Numbered from the stretch's first letter, positions 15,369 through 23,921 are shown. The stretch is DNA of 64,000 nucleotides from Collinsella sp. (GCA_031295385.1 JAUMOL010000013.1:62001-126000), one strand, 5' to 3'. Notes: a model not told the origin generated them from the sequence alone. Program-made: numbers and translations.

Positions 15369-16898
15369 CTAGTCCAGCTTGGTGCCTGGTACTTGCGGTG
15401 CCTCTTTAAGCAACGCTTTGAGCTCGTTCAAAATGGAAACGGGCTGTCGATCGACAGCGTCCAGATGAAGCGTGGCCACGCGAATGGGCGGCTGATATTC
15501 AAGCGAGCCGATGAGCACGGGAGAGCCCAGGAACCGTTCGATGTCGCTTGCGATCTCGTCGATCGCCTCGGGGCCGAGCTCATCGAAGAGTGCCACGAAC
15601 ATCGGCCCCGTCGAGCGGAACAGGCGGCCCTTGCCGCGCGAACAATCCATGAGGCAGGCGGCGCTTTCGGCGAGCACGCGGTCGCCTGCATCGAATCCAA
15701 AGCGGGCATTGACCTCGGCGATATCGTCGACCTTAATGGCAATAAAGCCCGCCTCGTGCGGCACGTGGCGCATCTCTCCAATAGCGTTGACCAGTGCGTG
15801 GACATCGCCCAGGCCCGTTACCGAGTCGGTCGTATCCGCTAGGCTTCGGTTGACGATAATGCCCACATACATGCTGGGCTCGGTATCGGTGCCGTCCAAG
15901 CGGTAGCCTGTGCAGTCGCAGAGCACGTATTTTCCGGTGGCATCCATTACACGATACTGCATGTAGTGGAAGTGCCACGTGCCGTTTATCACCATGTCGA
16001 GCTCGGCGCGCACATTGTCGCGGTCCTCGGGGTGGACGCGGGCAAGCCACATATTGACCGAGTTAAATGGGTGCTGGGAAGGCAGGTCAAAATCGCGCAC
16101 GGCGTTGACCGACCATTGCGATTCGCCCGTATCGAGATTGAAGATAAACGGATAGCGCGTCTCGGAGCTCATGGAGATTGCTTGGAACACCCGGTCGTTG
16201 CACGGAAACTGCTCGGCGATTGGGTGTTGCGGTGCGTCATTGTCTTTCGGTTGCTGCACACGATGCATTAGCTTATAGCGATACATCTTGCGATCGGCAT
16301 CCATCGTCATCTGGCGACGCGTGTCGCCTGCAAGCGGGTCGACGCGCGAGCAGCCAAAACTAAAACTAGAGATCATGGGCGCTTTATCGTCTGATGTCGC
16401 CTCGATAAGGTCGGCGCGTACCCGCTCAAGGCGCTGCTCGAGCTCGGCTTCGCCTGTCGTGGGGGACACGAGTACAAATTCGTCTCCACCGATGCGGAAC
16501 AGCATCTCATCGTGCTCCATTGTTTCAGTGAGCGCGCGGCAGATGCTCAAAATATAGCGATTGCCCTCGGCGTGGCCAAACTTATCGTTGCAGTGTTTAA
16601 GGTGGTCGATGTCAATATAGGCGCAGGTGAAGGGGTCGCCTGTGCGCCAGAGTTGCTCGACGTGACGGTCGAGTCCGCCACGGTTGCCCAAGTTGGTGAG
16701 CGGATCGATATAGACGTTGCGCTCAAGCAGCTGCCGCTCTTGTTGCAGGATAGCGTGCGTCTTCTGCAGCTGCTCACCAATGGCGTGCAGCTCTGTGGGC
16801 AGTGCGGCAACATCGAGCTCGGCGGTCGAGACGCCATTCGCAAGTCGCTGAAGATAGGTAATAACCGATTGCTCGCCCAGGCGATAGGACTCGTTCAT
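15369..16898 (-). CDS. Diguanylate cyclase with PAS and a degenerate second GGDEF domain
   Basis: 509 residues. An N-terminal coiled region (about 30-60) leads into a GGDEF domain with YIDPLTNLGNRGGL and an intact RIGGDEF at 135-141. No RxxD inhibitory site precedes it. A PAS-like domain lies at about 240-345 (WSVNAVRDFDLP to GIIVNRSL). The C-terminal domain resembles GGDEF (DSVTGLGDVHALVNAI) but has RSTGPMFVALF where GGDEF should be, so it is catalytically dead. It should make c-di-GMP in response to a signal sensed by PAS or the degenerate domain. An EAL remnant lies upstream. Confidence 0.85.
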   Translation of the reverse strand: MNESYRLGEQSVITYLQRLANGVSTAELDVAALPTELHAIGEQLQKTHAILQQERQLLERNVYIDPLTNLGNRGGLDRHVEQLWRTGDPFTCAYIDIDHLKHCNDKFGHAEGNRYILSICRALTETMEHDEMLFRIGGDEFVLVSPTTGEAELEQRLERVRADLIEATSDDKAPMISSFSFGCSRVDPLAGDTRRQMTMDADRKMYRYKLMHRVQQPKDNDAPQHPIAEQFPCNDRVFQAISMSSETRYPFIFNLDTGESQWSVNAVRDFDLPSQHPFNSVNMWLARVHPEDRDNVRAELDMVINGTWHFHYMQYRVMDATGKYVLCDCTGYRLDGTDTEPSMYVGIIVNRSLADTTDSVTGLGDVHALVNAIGEMRHVPHEAGFIAIKVDDIAEVNARFGFDAGDRVLAESAACLMDCSRGKGRLFRSTGPMFVALFDELGPEAIDEIASDIERFLGSPVLIGSLEYQPPIRVATLHLDAVDRQPVSILNELKALLKEAPQVPGTKLD

Positions 16899-16933
16899 GA
16901 TGCATAACCTCCTTGGGTGAGGCAGTGGTCTGT

Positions 16934-16939
16934 ATTATA
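16934..16939 (-). promoter_or_regulatory. Promoter -10 candidate of the GGDEF gene
   Basis: The minus strand reads TATAAT here, 35 bp before the GGDEF start codon. A partial dyad around CCCAAATCGAGTTGAATTGG lies just upstream. No good -35 was seen. Confidence 0.4.
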
Positions 16940-17025
16940 TCCCCAATTCAACTCGATTTGGGAATACAAGTTAGCCAATGGGGACAAGCATGTCCCTTAA
17001 CGGTAGCGTTCTGCGCGCGAGCGTA

Positions 17026-17331
17026 TCAATTGTCGCCGTCGCTATTGAGCAGCGCCTCAAATTCCGCTGTCGGCATGGGGCGGTAGTAGAGGAAACCCTG
17101 GGCGTAGCGGGCGCCCATTTGTCGTAGCATGTTCGCCTGCTCATTTGTCTCGACGCCTTCGACCACGACGGGCAGATGGAGCGAATGCGCCATCTCGAGC
17201 ATGGATGAAATGATTTGCGTGCTGCGGCCATGATCGCCGTCGACGGGCACAATCTGCCAAATGTACTTGTCGAGCGTCACCACAAAGCCGCTTTCCTCGA
17301 AAGCGGGGATATGGGTGCGCATACGGTGGGC
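17026..17331 (-). pseudogene. Remnant of an EAL (c-di-GMP phosphodiesterase) domain
   Basis: About 100 codons remain readable. FEESGFVVTLDKYIWQ is the early EAL region. After an abrupt junction (VPVDGDHGRS) the sequence continues with SMLEMAHSLHLPVVVEGVET, then the late region QGFLYYRPMPTAEFEALL. About 130 residues that carry the EAL signature and most metal ligands are missing, and no good start codon or ribosome site is seen. The deletion is in frame. The fragment is upstream of the GGDEF gene in the same direction, so an older GGDEF-EAL locus has probably decayed. Confidence 0.7.
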
Positions 17332-17450
17332 GGCTATTATTCGACAGGCGGTAGCGCGACAATGCGATGTTCGATGAAAATGCGACTGGGGCGGTATATG
17401 TTGACGGGTATACTTGTCCCGTTTAAATTTGCGGGGACGGAGATGGTCGC

Positions 17451-18320
17451 ATGACACAGCCAAATATGACGCGCACGGTGGGGCTGGCACTCGAGGGAGG
17501 CGGCTACCGCGGTATGTATACGGCGGGCGTGCTCGACGTATGGATGGAGCACGGCTTAATTTGCGACCATATGGTGGGTGTCTCGGCGGGCGCGGCGTTT
17601 GGCTACAACTTTAAATCGCGCCAGATCGGCCGCGCCATTCGCTACAACAAGGCCTATTGCGCCGACAAGCGCTATGCGAGCGTGACCAGCTGGTTGCGAA
17701 CCGGCGACATGTTCAATGCCGATTTTGCCTATCACGAGGTGCCCATCGAGCGCGATCCCATCGACCTGGAGACATATCGCGCCTGCCCTATGCGGTTTAC
17801 GTGCGTGTGTACCGATATCGAGACGGGCAAGGCCGTCTACCACGACCTGCCCTATGGCGACGAGCGGGATATCGAGTGGATTCGGGCGTCGTCTGCTATT
17901 CCCGTGGCGACGCGCCCTGTCGCCATTGAGGGCCGTAAGTACCTGGATGGCGGCGTGGCCGATTCCATTCCCAGCGCTTGGCTGTTTGCGCAGGGTTATG
18001 ACCGCAACGTGGTGGTGCTCACACAGCCGGCGGGCTTTGTAAAGCAGCCCAACAGCGTGATGCCCATGCTGCGGCGCGTGTTTCGTCACTATCCGGAGTT
18101 TGTCGCAGCGCTTGAGCATCGGCATGAGGTTTACAATGCCACGCTCGATGACCTGGCGCGTCGCGAGGCTGCCGGCGAGGTCTTTGTGGTGCGGCCGAGC
18201 GAATCGGTGAAGGTGCCGTCGCTGTGCCGCGAGCCGGATGAGCTCGAGCGTATCTACCAGGTCGGCCGCCACGATGCGGAGGCGACCTTGCCCGAGCTGG
18301 AAGCGTATCTGGCAGAGTAG
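17451..18320 (+). CDS. Patatin-like phospholipase (RssA/YjjU-like)
   Basis: 289 residues. ALEGGGYRGMYTAGVL near residue 10 is the oxyanion loop. GVSAGAAFG near 43 holds the nucleophilic Ser in G-x-S-x-G. YLDGGVADSIP near 165 supplies the catalytic Asp in D-G-G. This Ser-Asp dyad is the patatin hydrolase site, so the protein should cleave acyl chains from membrane lipids or related esters. The C-terminal region (after about 200) is the YjjU-type extension. It starts with ATG at 17451 after a GGAG-type site. Confidence 0.85.
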   Translation: MTQPNMTRTVGLALEGGGYRGMYTAGVLDVWMEHGLICDHMVGVSAGAAFGYNFKSRQIGRAIRYNKAYCADKRYASVTSWLRTGDMFNADFAYHEVPIERDPIDLETYRACPMRFTCVCTDIETGKAVYHDLPYGDERDIEWIRASSAIPVATRPVAIEGRKYLDGGVADSIPSAWLFAQGYDRNVVVLTQPAGFVKQPNSVMPMLRRVFRHYPEFVAALEHRHEVYNATLDDLARREAAGEVFVVRPSESVKVPSLCREPDELERIYQVGRHDAEATLPELEAYLAE

Positions 18321-18341
18321 AGCAAACTGCCGTGGACTCGG

Positions 18342-18575
18342 CGGAAAGCGCATCCCGGAATCGGCGCTAAAAATGGGATGAGGTTTCCGCGAGAGGCCCG
18401 TAGCGGAAAGCGCGCCCCGGAATCGGCATCCAAAACGGGATGCAGTTTCCCCGACGGCGGGTTTTGGAAACGGTGTCCCAGAATTTGCGCCTGGAATGGG
18501 ATGGGGTTTCCCAACGGAGCCGCATGCGGAAATCGCATCCCGGAATGGAGATCCAAGCTGGGATGCGTTTTCCAT
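18342..18575. repeat. Four tandem about 61-bp hairpin units
   Basis: Units start near 18342, 18403, 18465 and 18527. Each has GGAAA followed by a CATCCC-like arm, then GGGATG and TTTCC, so each folds as a hairpin. Unit 1, for example, pairs GCGGAAA with TTTCCGC. The arms co-vary between units. The block fills the space between the patatin and thiE stop codons. No coding evidence supports the long antisense frame through it. Confidence 0.8.
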
Positions 18576-18617
18576 TGCTGAAGATACGAGGCTGCGAATC
18601 GACTGCTCGGCCTATGC

Positions 18618-19313
18618 CTATGCCTGCTGCCAGGTGTCGACGAGCTCCTTGGCGGCGGCGTAGGGATCGTCGGCACTGCAGACGGCGCTCACCACAAAGA
18701 AGCCATCGACACCGGTTGCCTTAAGCTGCGGCAAGTCGGCCGTCTTGACGCCGCCGCCCACCACGATGGGCACGGGGCTTGCCGCGTGGAGTGCGGCCAG
18801 GTCCTCAAAGCTCTTGGTGATGATAGAGCCGTCGGCCGCGCGTCCGCAGTCGCGCTTGGTCTCGGTCTCGTGGAGTGGGCCGATGCCCAGGTAGTCGACT
18901 AGGCTCATGTCGGCGGTCTTGACGTACTCGAGCATCTCCTCGCAACGGGCCGAAAGGCCCACGATGGCGTCGGGGCCCAGCAGCTTGCGACAGACCTCGA
19001 CGGGAATGTCGCTCTGACCCACGTGTACGCCGTCGACAGCAATACCCTGCTCGCGCGCGGCAAGCACACAGTCCAGACGGTCGTCGATCAGCAGGGCGAC
19101 CTGACCGGTCTTGCCGGCCTGTGCGATTGCCTGTGCGGCGTCGCCGGTCAGCGCAATGATCTCGCGGGCGCTTGCCACCTTGGAGCGCACTTGAATGCAA
19201 GTAAAGCCGGCGTCGAGTGCCTGGGCCACCACATCGCCCACGGGGCGTCCGAGCGTATTTTCGGGGCCGAGTACCAGATAGGCCGAGATATCAAGGTTGT
19301 CGCGGATGCTCAT
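18618..19313 (-). CDS. thiE: Thiamine-phosphate synthase
   Basis: 231 residues with the ThiE TIM-barrel. Signature parts are IQVRSKVASAREI near 41, LLIDDRLDCVLA near 75, GVHVGQSDIP near 94, YLGIGPLHETETK near 140 and IVVGGGVKTADL near 185. It joins the thiazole and pyrimidine phosphates to give thiamine phosphate. Its start overlaps the stop of the upstream gene by ATGA, and the operon is under a TPP riboswitch. The phosphate-binding serine loop VVSAVCSADDP is also seen. Confidence 0.95.
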   Translation of the reverse strand: MSIRDNLDISAYLVLGPENTLGRPVGDVVAQALDAGFTCIQVRSKVASAREIIALTGDAAQAIAQAGKTGQVALLIDDRLDCVLAAREQGIAVDGVHVGQSDIPVEVCRKLLGPDAIVGLSARCEEMLEYVKTADMSLVDYLGIGPLHETETKRDCGRAADGSIITKSFEDLAALHAASPVPIVVGGGVKTADLPQLKATGVDGFFVVSAVCSADDPYAAAKELVDTWQQA

Positions 19314-19651
19314 CGTGCTTCCTCCTGCTTTTTGATCTGTGCTTCCATGCGCTCGAGCTTGCCGGTCATGGTGTCGGTAAATCCGGGCCGAATATCGGCT
19401 TTGAGCACGACTTCGGTGCGGATGCCCTTGCTCGCCAACACAAAGGTTGCGTCGCGCACGACCTGCATGACCTCGTCCCAGTCGCCCTCGATCTCGGTGA
19501 ACATCGAGGTGGTGCGGTTGGGAAGGCCGCTCTCGCGAATGACGCGCACGACCTCGGCGACCTCGGCGGAGAGCTCATCGCCGGTGCCGCAGGGGGCGAT
19601 GGCCACGGCGACGAGCGTGTTCATGCCGGTATTGGTTGCGGGATCGGACAT
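19310..19651 (-). CDS. Thiamine-binding protein, MTH1187/YkoF-like (UPF0045)
   Basis: 113 residues matching the MTH1187 family: VAVAIAPCGTGDELSAEVAE at the start, then GLPNRTTSMFTEIEGDWDEV, then VLASKGIRTEVVLKADIRPG. This ferredoxin-like fold binds thiamine or hydroxymethylpyrimidine in related proteins (YkoF). Placement between thiM and thiE supports a role in thiamine or precursor handling. It is three bases downstream of thiM and overlaps thiE by four bases. Confidence 0.85.
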   Translation of the reverse strand: MSDPATNTGMNTLVAVAIAPCGTGDELSAEVAEVVRVIRESGLPNRTTSMFTEIEGDWDEVMQVVRDATFVLASKGIRTEVVLKADIRPGFTDTMTGKLERMEAQIKKQEEAR

Positions 19652-19654
19652 GGC

Positions 19655-20494
19655 CTATGCCTCCTCGAGCTCGAGTCGGTTGTCGGCAATGTCTTGGGCG
19701 GTTGCGCGGTAGAGTTCGTCGATAAAGGCGACCTTAAAGCTTGCCGGGGCATCGGCGACAGCGGCGGCACGCGTGCCGGCAACGTTGTAGACGGCGGTGC
19801 CGCAGATGGCTGCCGTAAACGGGTCGGCGGCACAGGCGTACACGGCCAGCACGCCTCCCTGCGAGCAGCCGCAGCCTGTGATTTTGGACATGAGCGGGCT
19901 GCCGCCGTGGGACTTGGCCACGGTTGTGCCGTCGGTGATCAGGTCGACTTCGCCCGAGACCACAACGGCGCCGCCGGTGTAGCGGGCGAGCGCCACGGCG
20001 GCATCGCGGGCGGCGTCTACCGTGTCGGTGGTATCGACACCGCGTACACGGCTCAGATCAGCTGCCTCGCCCTCAAGACCCCACAGGCCGGCGAGTGCGA
20101 TGATCTCGGAGGCGTTGCCGCGCACGATAGCGGGCTTGTACTGCTTGAGCTCGTTTACCAACTGGGTGCGCAGGCTGCCGATGCCCAAGCCCACTGGATC
20201 GAGCACCCAGGGCTTGCCGGCGTCGTGTGCCGCCTTGGCCGCGCGGGGAATTGTCTGCTCGTAGATGGGGAAGAGCGTGCCCATATTGAGATAGATGGCG
20301 CCGCCGCCGGCAACGAGTGCCTCGCCCTCGTCGGGCAGATAGACCATGGCGGCCGATCCGCCCACGGCGAGCTGCGCGTTGGCGACAAAGTCGATCGTCA
20401 CCGTGTTGGTGATGGAGCCGGCCATCGGATTGGTGGCGCGAATCTCCTCCACGGCCTTGACCATATGTTGTTTAAGCTGTTCCGAATCAATCAC
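19655..20494 (-). CDS. thiM: Hydroxyethylthiazole kinase
   Basis: 279 residues. ATNPMAGSITNTVTIDFVAN near 20 is the family N-terminal motif. VLDPVGLGIGSLRTQ near 118 and the ATP-site segment KITGCGCSQGGVLAVY near 203 mark ThiM; the Cys in TGCG is the conserved active-site Cys. It phosphorylates the salvaged thiazole alcohol. The start is GTG at 20492-20494 with AGGAGG nine bases before it. An upstream frame through the riboswitch is not coding. Expression is controlled by the TPP riboswitch and terminator upstream. Confidence 0.92.
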   Translation of the reverse strand: MIDSEQLKQHMVKAVEEIRATNPMAGSITNTVTIDFVANAQLAVGGSAAMVYLPDEGEALVAGGGAIYLNMGTLFPIYEQTIPRAAKAAHDAGKPWVLDPVGLGIGSLRTQLVNELKQYKPAIVRGNASEIIALAGLWGLEGEAADLSRVRGVDTTDTVDAARDAAVALARYTGGAVVVSGEVDLITDGTTVAKSHGGSPLMSKITGCGCSQGGVLAVYACAADPFTAAICGTAVYNVAGTRAAAVADAPASFKVAFIDELYRATAQDIADNRLELEEA

Positions 20495-20516
20495 TGCACA
20501 TGCCTCCTTGGCATAG

Positions 20517-20547
20517 AAAAGGGGCGCTGTGCATAGACAGCGCCCCT
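20517..20547 (-). terminator. Riboswitch-controlled intrinsic terminator of the thi operon
   Basis: On the minus strand AGGGGCGCTGT and the inverse ACAGCGCCCC form a strong stem with loop ctatgc, followed by TTTT. It sits between the TPP aptamer and thiM, the usual expression platform for transcription attenuation. Confidence 0.85.
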
Positions 20548-20560
20548 GTAAAGGCGGCAT

Positions 20561-20655
20561 GCTCCCTACGCCAGCATTAACTGACAGGTTCAAAGGATTG
20601 GGCCCCATGCCCTCTCAGCCTTGTGGTTTGCACCGCCGGCACTCCCGCATCGAAT
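20561..20655 (-). promoter_or_regulatory. TPP riboswitch (THI element)
   Basis: The minus strand carries the THI-box signatures in order: GGGAGTGCC, GGCTGAGAGGGCATGG, CCCAATCCTTTGAACCTG, then TTAATGCTGGCGTAGGGA. These are the CTGAGA and ACCTG/TAATGC-GCGTAGGGA elements of the TPP aptamer. When TPP binds, the downstream terminator should form and switch off the thi operon. A -10 (TAGTAT, 20668-20673) lies just upstream. Confidence 0.95.
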
Positions 20656-20667
20656 CTGTTGCTCCCT

Positions 20668-20673
20668 ATACTA
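20668..20673 (-). promoter_or_regulatory. Promoter -10 candidate of the thi operon
   Basis: TAGTAT on the minus strand, a few bases before the TPP aptamer starts. No clear -35 was found. Confidence 0.4.
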
Positions 20674-20677
20674 GCGC

Positions 20678-20779
20678 ACCTGCCAAATAGGGACAGGTTT
20701 ATTTTGGTAGGTGGCAACAGGGGCGTTGCATTTTCCCAGATAAAACCTGGCAAAATAAACCTGTCCCTTATTGGCAGGT
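20678..20779. repeat. GGGACAG repeat, double inverted form
   Basis: ACCTGCCAAATAGGGACAGG at 20678-20697 and a nearly exact inverse ending GGCAGGT at 20779 form a large hairpin of two facing copies. CCCAGATAAAACC in the second copy matches the tail of the elements at 1878 and 61316. It lies between the divergent thi operon and HAD gene. Confidence 0.8.
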
Positions 20780-20816
20780 CGTTACAATGGTTACGGTGAA
20801 AATGACGGGGGGCTCT

Positions 20817-21725
20817 ATGATCAAACTTGTGCTGACCGATATGGACGATACGCTGATTCCGGCTGGACATGACGGTGTCAGCGACTACGCCATTGAGGGT
20901 ATTCATGCCATGCAGGCGGCGGGTCTGCACTTTGGTCCGGTTTCGGGTCGTCAGCCGTCCGCGATGGGCTGGATGTTCAAAAATCGTTCCGAGTGCTTTT
21001 CGACTGGCGCGTTCTGTAACGGCCAGGTGATGTTTGTCGACGGCGAAGTAGTCGCCTCGCGCGCAATCGACAACGATGCCCTGATGCGTTTGGCTGACTA
21101 TCTGGAGCAAGAGACCGACGATACATTTCTAAAAGTCTATAGCCTGGGCGATGACTTTTGGGGCAACGATGCCTACTGCGTGACGAGCGATCCCGAGCGT
21201 GTGTGTCGCGCTATGGAGTCGGGCGGCAATGCGTGGCTCAAAGGCGAAGAGGCTCCGTGCCGTCCCGTCGTCGATGATGCGACGGTGTTTAAGGCGAATA
21301 TCTGGAGTGCCCGTTCGCGTGAGGAGCTCGCGGAGTTACGCGAGCGCGTTGCCGCTGAGGTGCCGGAAATCTCGCTTGTGTTTCCCAACAACCGCGTGCG
21401 CCTGTTTGACATCCTTCCGGCTGGTTGGGACAAGGGCTGCGCTGCGCTGGAGCTGGCGCGCGCCTTGGGCCTGACGCCCGACGAGGTGGCCGTATTTGGC
21501 GATTCCGATAACGATTTGCCCATGATCGATGCCGTTCCCAACTCCGTTGCAGTCGCTAATGCCAACGAGGTCGTCACGGCGGCGGCGCGCTGGCATATCG
21601 GCGCTGCGGCAGATGATGCGGTCGCCGGGGCTCTGCATCAGATTGCCGCCTGCGCCGCGACGGGGGAGATGCCGTCGTTTATGCGCCAGGTGGACGCGGC
21701 GGGTCTTGGCGCCACGAACGTCTAG
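20817..21725 (+). CDS. HAD-superfamily phosphatase, Cof-type
   Basis: 302 residues. It starts IKLVLTDMDDTLIPAG, HAD motif I with D-x-D. FGPVSGRQPSAMG is motif II. Motif III Lys is in AGWDKGCAALELA, and motif IV is FGDSDNDLPMI near 225. The large cap between motifs II and III marks the Cof/type IIB group acting on sugar phosphates or nucleotides. The ATG at 20817 is chosen as the conserved start. It is 10 bp upstream of the LysR gene and likely co-transcribed. Confidence 0.88.
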   Translation: MIKLVLTDMDDTLIPAGHDGVSDYAIEGIHAMQAAGLHFGPVSGRQPSAMGWMFKNRSECFSTGAFCNGQVMFVDGEVVASRAIDNDALMRLADYLEQETDDTFLKVYSLGDDFWGNDAYCVTSDPERVCRAMESGGNAWLKGEEAPCRPVVDDATVFKANIWSARSREELAELRERVAAEVPEISLVFPNNRVRLFDILPAGWDKGCAALELARALGLTPDEVAVFGDSDNDLPMIDAVPNSVAVANANEVVTAAARWHIGAAADDAVAGALHQIAACAATGEMPSFMRQVDAAGLGATNV

Positions 21726-21735
21726 GGAGAACGTC

Positions 21736-22632
21736 ATGAAGCTTCAGCAGCTCAGGTATGTTGTTAAGGTTGCCGAATGCGGCAGCATCACCGAGGCCTC
21801 GCGCCGGCTCTTTGTGTCGCAGCCTTCGATTACCGCGTCGATCCGCGATCTCGAAAACGAGATGGGTGTGCACATCTTTGAGCGCACCAACAAGGGCGTC
21901 ATTGTGTCCGAGGAAGGCGAGACCTTCTTGGGCTACGCGCGTCAGGTACTCGACCAGGCCGACCTACTCGAGGGCAAGTACAAGGGCGCATCCGAGCAGG
22001 TGCCGCACTTTAGTGTGAGCTGCCAGCATTATTCCTTTGCCGTTAACGCGTTTGTCGATGTAATCCGCGAGTTCGATGCCGCGCGTTACGACTTTACCCT
22101 GCGCGAGGAGCAGACCCACGAGATTATCGAGGATGTCGCGCATATGAAAAGCGAACTGGGCATCCTGTACTTATCCGAGCATAACCGCGAGGTCATCGAG
22201 CGCATGCTGGCGGCCAACGAGCTCGTGTTCGAAGGACTCTTCTGCGCCACGCCGCATGTCTTCGTCTGCGCCGACCATCCGCTGGCGGACCGCTCCAGCG
22301 TGACGCTCGAGGATCTGGAAGACTACCCGTTCCTGTCCTACGAGCAGGGCAGCTACAACTCGTTTTACTATTCCGAGGAGCTGACCTCGACGTTCGAGCG
22401 TCGCAAAAATATCCGCGTGCGCGACCGTGCGACGTTGTTCAATTTGGCCATGGGCCTCAACGGCTACACGGTATGCTCGGGCGTGATCAGCCACGAGCTC
22501 AACGGCCCCGGCATTATCTCGATTCCGCTCGACGTGGACGAGTACATGGAGATTGGCATCATCACGCGCAAGAACACGACGCTCACGCGCTACGGTCGGG
22601 CCTATATCGACGCGATTCGTCAGCATATCTAG
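21736..22632 (+). CDS. LysR-family regulator, likely of the MetE-like gene
   Basis: 298 residues. The N-terminal helix-turn-helix MKLQQLRYVVKVAECGSITE is followed by SQPSITASIRDLENEMG, a canonical LysR DNA-binding domain. A periplasmic-binding-like effector domain covers about 90-295. Downstream, between this gene and the MetE-like gene, is a perfect dyad with LysR-type T-N11-A form. The regulator therefore probably controls methionine synthesis, as MetR or CysB types do elsewhere; the effector is unknown. Confidence 0.85.
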   Translation: MKLQQLRYVVKVAECGSITEASRRLFVSQPSITASIRDLENEMGVHIFERTNKGVIVSEEGETFLGYARQVLDQADLLEGKYKGASEQVPHFSVSCQHYSFAVNAFVDVIREFDAARYDFTLREEQTHEIIEDVAHMKSELGILYLSEHNREVIERMLAANELVFEGLFCATPHVFVCADHPLADRSSVTLEDLEDYPFLSYEQGSYNSFYYSEELTSTFERRKNIRVRDRATLFNLAMGLNGYTVCSGVISHELNGPGIISIPLDVDEYMEIGIITRKNTTLTRYGRAYIDAIRQHI

Positions 22633-22678
22633 GCTGCTGTGCTCCGCACGGTTCAAGTCTCTTTATGACAGTCCAGAC

Positions 22679-22701
22679 TGATATAGGAAGCATCTATATC
22701 A
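22679..22701. promoter_or_regulatory. LysR operator candidate
   Basis: TGATATAG (22679-22686) and CTATATCA (22694-22701) are perfect 8-bp arms with a 7-bp spacer. They lie 87 bp before the MetE-like start codon, just after the LysR gene. Confidence 0.6.
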
Positions 22702-22787
22702 AACTGTTATAAACGTATATTTTACGATGGTCATATGAGCGCCCATACTCTGTCTCGATAAAGCAACCAATGCAAAGGGAGATATCT

Positions 22788-23921
22788 ATGAGCACTTCGA
22801 TTCAACCGAACGCGCCGTTTCGCGCCGATATCGTCGGCAGTTTTCTTCGTCCGCAGGCCGTGAAGGACGCCCGTGCCGCCTACGCCGCGGGCAAACTCGA
22901 CGCCGCCGGTCTTAAGGCCGTCGAGGATGAGGCCATTCGCGACCTGGTGGACAAGCAAAAGGCCGCCGGCCTGCAGGTGATTACCGATGGCGAGTTTCGC
23001 CGCAGATACTGGCACCTCGACTTTATGTGGGGACTCAACGGCATTGAACGCCGTGCCTCACGTACGGGCTATATGTTCCACGATGAGGAGACCACGGCCG
23101 ATACCGCCGTGGTGACCGGTCCCATTAGCGGCGAGAACCACCCGTTCGTCGAGCACTTTAAGTTTGTCAAGGCGCTTGAGGGAGAGGGCCAGGTCGCACG
23201 CCAGACCATCCCGGCGCCTATCCAGACGTTCTCTGAGGTTACGCTCGATCGCTGCGACGGCCAGCAGGAGAGCCTGCGTGCCGTCTATAAGACCGATGAG
23301 GAACTTGCCGGCGCCATTGCAGCCGCTTATCGCACGGTGATCGCCGACCTGTACGCAGCAGGCTGCCGCAACATCCAGTTTGACGACTGCACCTGGGGCA
23401 TCTACTGCGATACCGATTTTGTCGCCAAAACCGGCATGAGCCCGGTCGACCTGCAAAAGGTAAGCGAGTTGGGCGTGGCGCTCAACAACGCTGCCATCGA
23501 GGGCAAGCCCGACGATCTGGTCATCAACACGCATGTGTGCCGCGGCAACTACCACTCCACCTATGCCTTTGAGGGCGGTTACGATCCCATCGCGCCGTAC
23601 CTGTTTGCGCATGAGGATGTCGATGCGTTCTATCTGGAGTTCGACACGCCGCGCGCCGGCGGTTTTGAGCCGCTCAAGTACGTTGCCCCGGGCAAGAAGG
23701 TCGTGCTGGGTTTGGTAACCACCAAGGCGGCAGAGCTTGAGGACGAAGACGTTATCGTCGAACGTATCCATGAGGCCGCAAAGTACGTGCCGCTCGAGAA
23801 CCTGTACCTGTCGCCCCAGTGCGGCTTTGCCAGCTGCGAGATTGGCAACAAGCTGACCGAGGACGAACAGTGGGCAAAGATCGCGCTGGTCAAGCGCATT
23901 GCTGAGCGCGTTTGGAAGTAA
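22788..23921 (+). CDS. MetE C-terminal-like (YxjG/YxjH) methionine synthase II family
   Basis: 377 residues, corresponding to the C-terminal catalytic half of MetE. It begins with ADIVGSFLRPQAVKDA. It has GLQVITDGEFRR near 70, QTIPAPIQTFSEV near 145 and FDDCTWGIYCD near 200. Putative zinc ligands are in NTHVCRGN, YLEFDT and SPQCGFAS. The long N-terminal MetE half is absent, as in YxjG proteins, which use a partner or another methyl donor. It makes methionine by methylating homocysteine, by inference. AAGGGAG precedes the ATG at 22788. Confidence 0.85.
   Translation: MSTSIQPNAPFRADIVGSFLRPQAVKDARAAYAAGKLDAAGLKAVEDEAIRDLVDKQKAAGLQVITDGEFRRRYWHLDFMWGLNGIERRASRTGYMFHDEETTADTAVVTGPISGENHPFVEHFKFVKALEGEGQVARQTIPAPIQTFSEVTLDRCDGQQESLRAVYKTDEELAGAIAAAYRTVIADLYAAGCRNIQFDDCTWGIYCDTDFVAKTGMSPVDLQKVSELGVALNNAAIEGKPDDLVINTHVCRGNYHSTYAFEGGYDPIAPYLFAHEDVDAFYLEFDTPRAGGFEPLKYVAPGKKVVLGLVTTKAAELEDEDVIVERIHEAAKYVPLENLYLSPQCGFASCEIGNKLTEDEQWAKIALVKRIAERVWK

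Noticed and set aside
17556..18575. Minus-strand frame of 339 codons through the patatin gene and the tandem hairpin block
   Set aside because: It runs antisense to a clear patatin and through repeats; the repeated peptide comes from the hairpin units.
18342..18575. Tandem units considered as a CRISPR array
   Set aside because: Units are about 61 bp with diverged sequence and no constant repeat with distinct spacers, and no cas genes are present.
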